Positions 7,139 to 10,567 of a stretch of DNA of 10,567 nucleotides are shown piece after piece. The DNA lies in contig DXUR01000068.1 in the NCBI GenBank assembly GCA_019417795.1, positions 1 to 10,567 on the forward strand. The letters run 5' to 3'. Under the pieces are notes generated by a model. That model made no database searches. It was not told the origin of the DNA and saw only the letters and a list, made by a program, of their open reading frames with translations. Source of the stretch: Clostridiales bacterium (GTDB lineage: Bacteria > Bacillota_A > Clostridia > Oscillospirales > Oscillospiraceae). Positions within the stretch are counted from its first letter, which is position 1. Every line of letters starts with the position of its first letter. The translations under genes and the position numbers were made by a program.

Positions 7139-7630
7139 TCAGTCGCCCCAGATGACATTGGTAATGGTACCGTCAGAAAATTCGATATACTCGCTCTTGA
7201 GGATATAATCGGTCTTGCCGATGCGGACCTCCTGATCGCCCACCTTGGTGGTCATGACCTCGGCGGTAGGGGTGGTGGTGGTCACGGTGAAGATCAACGT
7301 CACATGGTCCGGGTCCGTGACCCAGTTTCCATTGGCATCCAGCACCTGATAGGTCTCCTTCTCCACGGCCTCGATCTGGCCGCCCACCAGCGCACCGGAG
7401 GCCATCAGCGGAGACGGCAGATGGGCCTGACAGTTTTCATACAGTTCCGGGGCCACGCCCTCCACCTTCACCTGATAGGTGACTTTTGTCTGGGGCCGGT
7501 CATAGCTGATGCTGTCCCCGTTTTTTCCGATGAATTTCCAGGCCGCCAGTGCCAGCACCGCCACGATCAGCACAATGGCGATGAGGTCGATGATATTCAG
7601 CTTTCCGATGCGTTTTGCTTTCTGTTCCAT
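7139..7630 (-). CDS. DUF4330-type single-pass membrane protein, function unknown
   Basis: A 163-residue protein. A short basic N-terminus (KAKRIGK) is followed by one membrane segment at about residues 11-34 (LNIIDLIAIVLIVAVLALAA), with no lipobox or evident cleavage site. The remainder is a beta-rich soluble domain predicted outside the membrane, with VTYQVKVEGV, VTLIFTVTTTT and KSEYIEFSDGTI as its most recognisable strands. This architecture and the N-terminal pattern resemble DUF4330 proteins; the family assignment is from memory of the pattern. The start has CGGAGG a few nt upstream, just after a 5-bp hairpin at 7645-7657. It is divergent from the GT4-CsaB gene with overlapping promoters, so a role in the envelope is plausible but is inference. 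No catalytic motif was recognised. Confidence 0.8.
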   Translation of the reverse strand: MEQKAKRIGKLNIIDLIAIVLIVAVLALAAWKFIGKNGDSISYDRPQTKVTYQVKVEGVAPELYENCQAHLPSPLMASGALVGGQIEAVEKETYQVLDANGNWVTDPDHVTLIFTVTTTTPTAEVMTTKVGDQEVRIGKTDYILKSEYIEFSDGTITNVIWGD

Positions 7631-7669
7631 GATTTCCTCCGTAACGGGCTTGGCCCGATTTTTCCTTGG

Positions 7670-7698
7670 TAGACATTTCGCGTTCTCTATTGTATAAT
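7670..7698 (+). promoter_or_regulatory. Predicted sigma-A promoter for the GT4-CsaB gene
   Basis: TAGACA (7670-7675; 5 of 6) and a perfect TATAAT (7693-7698) are separated by 17 nt. Predicted start site is near 7705. The leader of about 35 nt ends in GGAGG at 7728-7732, 7 nt before the ATG and directly after a run of seven T. Confidence 0.82.
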
Positions 7699-7717
7699 AT
7701 TTTCCGCTATTTCACAA
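7689..7717 (-). promoter_or_regulatory. Predicted sigma-A promoter for the DUF4330 gene
   Basis: Minus strand: TTGTGA (7712-7717; 4 of 6) and TACAAT (7689-7694; 5 of 6) with a 17-nt spacer. Its -10 box shares two base pairs with the -10 box of the opposite promoter, so one polymerase should block the other. Confidence 0.6.
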
Positions 7718-7739
7718 GGATTTTTTTGGAGGCGCTTTT

Positions 7740-9965
7740 ATGAAGGTCATCCATCTCATCAGCGGCGGCGATTCCGGCGGGGCCAAGACCCATGTGCTGA
7801 GTCTGCTGCAAAATCTGAACAAAACCATCACCGCCCAGCTGGTCTGCTTCCGGGACGGCCCCTTTGCCGAGGAGGCCCGGGCCATGGGCATCCCCACCAT
7901 GATCTGCGGCGGAAACAACATCCCCCACCTGCGGCGGGAGCTGGCGGACTATATCCGGGAGGGAGGGTATCAGCTGATCCACTGCCACGGCAGCCGGGCC
8001 AATATGATCGGGGCGCTGCTGCGAAAGCCCACGGGCCTGCCGGTGGTGTCCACCGTCCACAGCGACTACAAGCTGGACTACATGGGCCGCCCCTTCGCCC
8101 GTCTCACCTTCGGGGCCATCAATGCCTGGGCGCTCCGGCATCTGGACTACCGCATCGGTGTGTCCGACGCCATGGTGGACCTGCTCATCGATCGGGGCTT
8201 CCCCCCCGACCGGTTCTACGCCATCTACAACGGCATCGACTTCACCCCTGCGCCGTCTCAGGGGGACCGGCTGGCCTATCTCCGGGGTCTGGGGGCCGAC
8301 GTGGAGGAAAACAGCGTGGTGGTGGGCATCGCCGCCCGGCTGAACCCCGTCAAGGATATGTCCACCCTGATCCGGGGCTTTGCGGAGGGACACAAGTCCT
8401 GCCCCCGGCTGCGGCTGGTCATCGCCGGGGACGGCGAGGAGCGGCAGAAGCTGGGGGATCTGGCAAAGGAACTGGGGGTGGAAAAGGAAGTCACCTTCGC
8501 CGGGTGGATCAGCGGCGGCATGGACCGCTTCTACTCTGCCCTGGACATCAACGCCCTGACCTCCCTCTCCGAAACCTTCCCATACGCCCTGACGGAGGGC
8601 GCCCGGTTCCATCTGGCCACGGTGGCCACCGCCGTGGGCGGCATCCCCTATCTCATCGATCAGGATGTAAACGGATACCTCTTTACCCCCGGCGACTGGC
8701 AGACGTTAGGTCGATATCTGGCTGCGCTGGGCAACGGGGACGCTCTGCGTCGGGAGATGGGCGAGAAGCTCTATGAAAAAGCCTCCGCCAAGTTCTCCAT
8801 CCAAAGCACCGTGGATACCCAGCTCCATATTTATGAGGAGATCATCCGCCGCCACAACCGCCCCAAACGGGACCGGGACGGTGTGGTGATCTGCGGTGCT
8901 TACGGCCGGGGCAACGCCGGCGACGACGCCATTTTGGAGGCCATTTTGCAGGAGATGCGCTCCATTGATCCGGACATGCCTATTACCGTTCTCACCAAGG
9001 ACCCCAAGGCCACCCGCCTGACCTACCGGGTGCGGACGGCGGGTCGGATGGACGTGGGCACCTGGAAAAAGGCCATGCGCCATGCGGGGCTGTATATCAA
9101 CGGCGGCGGCAGCCTCATTCAGGACGTCACCTCCCGTCGGTCCCTGTGGTTCTATCTCCATAACATTCAGGCTGCCCACAAGGCGGGCTGCAAGGTACAG
9201 ATGTACGGCTGCGGCATCGGTCCTGTTCTCCGGGAACAGCACCGGAAGCTGGCGGCCAGGGTCCTGAATGCCAGCGTGGACGTCATCACCCTCCGGGAGC
9301 CGGACTCCCTGAAGGAATTGCAGTCCATGGGCGTGACGAAACCGGAGATCCTCCTGACGGCGGACCCGGCCCTGACCCTCCCCGCCGCCAGCGAGGACGA
9401 GATCGACAGCGTTCTGCTGCGGGCGGGCATCCCGACCCACGGGAAGTACCTGTGCTTCGCTCTGCGGAATTGGAAGGGCTTTGAGGACAAGGCCCCCCTG
9501 TTCGCGCAGGCGGCGAAATACGCCTATGAGACCTACGGTCTGACGCCGGTGTTCGCCGCCGTGGAAAAGCATCTGGACCCGGTTGCTGGTCGGCTGGCCG
9601 CGGCAGGGCTGGACATCCCCCACTATTTTCTGGATGATGCTGGCAGCGCCGGGACCATCATCGGTGCGCTTTCCCGGATGCAGGCCGTGGTGTCCATGCG
9701 GCTCCACGCGCTGATCTTCGCCGCCGGACAGGGCATCCCTCTGGCGGGCGTGGTGTATGACCCCAAGGTCTCCGCTTTCCTGCGGTATATCGGTCAGGAG
9801 AACTTCCTGGATCTGGACGCTCTGACGGCGGATGCCCTCAAGGCCATGATCGACTGCATGGTCAGCTCCCCTATCTCCCCGGAGGAACAGGCTGCTGCCG
9901 TGCAGAAGCTGCGGCAGATCGAACAGGTCAATGTGGACACGGCCCGCCGCCTACTTGGGAAATAA
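7740..9965 (+). CDS. csaB: GT4 glycosyltransferase fused to CsaB-type polysaccharide pyruvyl transferase
   Basis: A 741-residue two-domain protein with no signal peptide or membrane segment. Residues 1 to about 375 are a GT-B glycosyltransferase of family GT4: glycine-rich loop SGGDSGGAKTHVL (8-20), HCHGSRAN (81-88), NGID (164-167), GIAARLNPVKDMSTLI (196-211) and the EX7E motif E278/E286 in SETFPYALTEG. After a basic linker (about 370-380), residues 381-741 match CsaB: GAYGRGNAGDDAILEAIL (386-403), NGGGSLIQDVTSRRS (454-468), GCGIGP (490-495), TADPAL (540-545) and SMRLHALIFAA (652-662). CsaB uses phosphoenolpyruvate to place a ketal-pyruvate on a sugar, typically ManNAc, of the secondary cell-wall polymer. 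CsaB alone is about 360 residues, so the fusion doubles it. The GT half might add the sugar that is then pyruvylated, which is inference. GGAGG lies 7 nt before the ATG. Confidence 0.9.
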   Translation: MKVIHLISGGDSGGAKTHVLSLLQNLNKTITAQLVCFRDGPFAEEARAMGIPTMICGGNNIPHLRRELADYIREGGYQLIHCHGSRANMIGALLRKPTGLPVVSTVHSDYKLDYMGRPFARLTFGAINAWALRHLDYRIGVSDAMVDLLIDRGFPPDRFYAIYNGIDFTPAPSQGDRLAYLRGLGADVEENSVVVGIAARLNPVKDMSTLIRGFAEGHKSCPRLRLVIAGDGEERQKLGDLAKELGVEKEVTFAGWISGGMDRFYSALDINALTSLSETFPYALTEGARFHLATVATAVGGIPYLIDQDVNGYLFTPGDWQTLGRYLAALGNGDALRREMGEKLYEKASAKFSIQSTVDTQLHIYEEIIRRHNRPKRDRDGVVICGAYGRGNAGDDAILEAILQEMRSIDPDMPITVLTKDPKATRLTYRVRTAGRMDVGTWKKAMRHAGLYINGGGSLIQDVTSRRSLWFYLHNIQAAHKAGCKVQMYGCGIGPVLREQHRKLAARVLNASVDVITLREPDSLKELQSMGVTKPEILLTADPALTLPAASEDEIDSVLLRAGIPTHGKYLCFALRNWKGFEDKAPLFAQAAKYAYETYGLTPVFAAVEKHLDPVAGRLAAAGLDIPHYFLDDAGSAGTIIGALSRMQAVVSMRLHALIFAAGQGIPLAGVVYDPKVSAFLRYIGQENFLDLDALTADALKAMIDCMVSSPISPEEQAAAVQKLRQIEQVNVDTARRLLGK

Positions 9966-10008
9966 ACTTTGCCTGTAAAGCAGTTTTATATCACACACTA
10001 TGCAACAC

Positions 10009-10044
10009 AAGGATGGCCAGACCTTACGAGGTCTGGCCATCCTT
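10009..10044. terminator. Perfect 16-bp hairpin between convergent csaB and the 64-residue gene
   Basis: Arms 10009-10024 and 10029-10044 pair perfectly around the 4-nt loop TACG. It lies 43 nt after the csaB stop. The minus-strand gene ends inside it, since its stop codon spans 10024-10026. Neither side has a strong T-run, so it may be a bidirectional terminator or a 3'-end stabilising stem. Confidence 0.68.
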
Positions 10045-10218
10045 CTGCTTTCCATACAAGGTCTGCTGGACGGTGATGGTGGTCAATGTGCCGGTAAGCT
10101 GCACCAGCACCGCTGTCAGCAGCGCCAGCTCATCCTCGCTCAGATTCTGGGCGATGGCAACGGCAAGGGTGTTCACCGCTGTGGTAAAGGCCAGCGGATC
10201 AAAGTCCTCCTTTGTCAT
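10024..10218 (-). CDS. Small hypothetical protein, 64 residues
   Basis: Not confidently recognised. It has an acidic N-terminus (MTKEDFDPLAF), a moderately hydrophobic middle with LAVAIAQNLSEDELALL and AVLVQLTGTLTTITVQQTL, and a polar C-terminus. The pattern of an alpha-helical hairpin with the core NLSEDELALLTAVLVQLTGT recalls the small Firmicute DUF6774-like proteins, but that match is from memory and weak. It is not a clear membrane protein and has no cysteines or catalytic motif. The start has a purine-rich GGGGGTGG stretch upstream rather than a perfect ribosome site. No convincing promoter was found in 10219-10302, and the terminator of the channel gene lies upstream. The last five codons are formed by one arm of the hairpin at 10009-10044. 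It is probably real because of its protein-like composition and its clean boundaries. Confidence 0.65.
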   Translation of the reverse strand: MTKEDFDPLAFTTAVNTLAVAIAQNLSEDELALLTAVLVQLTGTLTTITVQQTLYGKQKDGQTS

Positions 10219-10302
10219 TCCACCACCCCCTTCCTCTATCCTATGAGGAACGGGGCCGTTTCAGTCCGCATTTGCGGGCGGGCCGTTGTTCTTCCATCAT
10301 GC

Positions 10303-10351
10303 AAAAAACCTCCCACGGTGTCCCTTCATTTATAGGGAAACCGTGGGAGGT
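10303..10351 (-). terminator. Strong intrinsic terminator of the ClC-type channel gene
   Basis: Minus strand: 12-bp stem (10340-10351 with 10308-10319), one mismatch, then 5 more pairs (10334-10338 with 10321-10325) around an 8-nt loop. Six consecutive T follow on the minus strand (10303-10308). It begins 8 nt beyond the stop codon of the channel gene. Confidence 0.9.
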
Positions 10352-10358
10352 ACTTGTT

Positions 10359-10567
10359 TTATTCGGTTTTCTCGCCGGCGTGGTAGGCGTTGGTATGGAC
10401 GTTGATGAACTGGGCCTTCAGCTTGGAATAGAGGATGGTCTGGCTGGAATACAGCCCCTGATACCCGGAGAGCATATAGCTCAGGCAGCAGGCCAAGGCA
10501 AAATACAGCATTCCCTCCGCGCCGAACAGTTCCACCGCCAGCAGCGTGGATGCCACCGGGCAGTTGG
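10359..10567 (-). CDS. ClC-family chloride channel/antiporter, C-terminal fragment (gene continues beyond right edge)
   Basis: Only the last 68 codons are visible, open to the right edge. The sequence NCPVASTLLAVELFG is followed by hydrophobic FALACCLSYMLSGYQGLYSSQ and a hydrophilic tail ending HAGEKTE. The P-[x]-A-S/A-...-E-L-F-G then SYMLSGY...LY-SSQ pattern matches the last membrane helices of ClC-type channels and H+/Cl- antiporters, as found in Clostridia. These move chloride (or fluoride in one subgroup) across the membrane; the selectivity and gating residues lie outside the window. A GTG at 10554-10556 could be misread as a start, but the reading frame is open through it and the family homology continues upstream, so this is an internal valine. 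No cytoplasmic CBS domain follows. Confidence 0.8.
   Translation of the reverse strand, partial: NCPVASTLLAVELFGAEGMLYFALACCLSYMLSGYQGLYSSQTILYSKLKAQFINVHTNAYHAGEKTE

Noticed and set aside
7645..7663. CGGGC-TTG-GCCCG followed by ATTTTT on the plus strand, resembling a terminator.
   Set aside because: No plus-strand gene ends there. The stem is only 5 bp with a 3-nt loop, and it lies in the leader of the minus-strand gene, where the T-run is on the wrong side.

Overview
The window reads as chromosomal DNA of a high-GC, low-oxygen Firmicute, most like the Oscillospiraceae (Flavonifractor/Oscillibacter-type gut Clostridia). The reasons are strong AGGAGG-type ribosome sites, TTGACA/TATAAT-like promoters, a class A flavodiiron protein, a CsaB-type envelope enzyme, a clostridial-type TrpS and ammonia-dependent AsnA. 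The placement is inference from protein style; no rRNA or other marker gene is present. I see no mobile element, CRISPR array, tRNA or phage gene.

Layout. Bases 1-3017 (minus strand) form an operon read trpS -> wecA/tagO-like -> wecB/mnaA-like. The last gene overlaps the second by 8 nt and runs off the left edge. A 186-nt divergent promoter region (3018-3203) separates it from a plus-strand pair, gltX -> asnA (3204-5721). asnA and the convergent fprA (5827-7038, minus) are separated by two consecutive hairpins. Upstream of fprA, behind its own terminator, lies a small membrane-anchored DUF4330-type protein (7139-7630, minus). It is divergent from a large gene at 7740-9965 (plus), which fuses a GT4 glycosyltransferase to a CsaB-type polysaccharide pyruvyl transferase. 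The two divergent promoters there overlap at their -10 boxes. On the right are a 64-residue protein (minus), a clear intrinsic terminator, and the C-terminal end of a ClC-type chloride channel (minus) that runs off the right edge.

Functional reading. Three genes fit one envelope pathway. The WecA/TagO-like enzyme would start a polymer on undecaprenyl phosphate. The WecB/MnaA-like epimerase would supply UDP-ManNAc. The GT4-CsaB fusion could add a sugar and place a ketal-pyruvate on it. In other Firmicutes, pyruvylated ManNAc-containing secondary cell-wall polymers anchor SLH-domain surface proteins. Whether that holds here is inference, since no SLH protein is in view. trpS, gltX and asnA supply translation precursors, and fprA would remove O2 or NO. 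All genes are of known families. The points most worth a second look are the GT4-CsaB fusion, its interleaved divergent promoter with the DUF4330 gene, and the 64-residue protein whose stop codon lies in a perfect hairpin. I found no strong evidence for an entirely new system.
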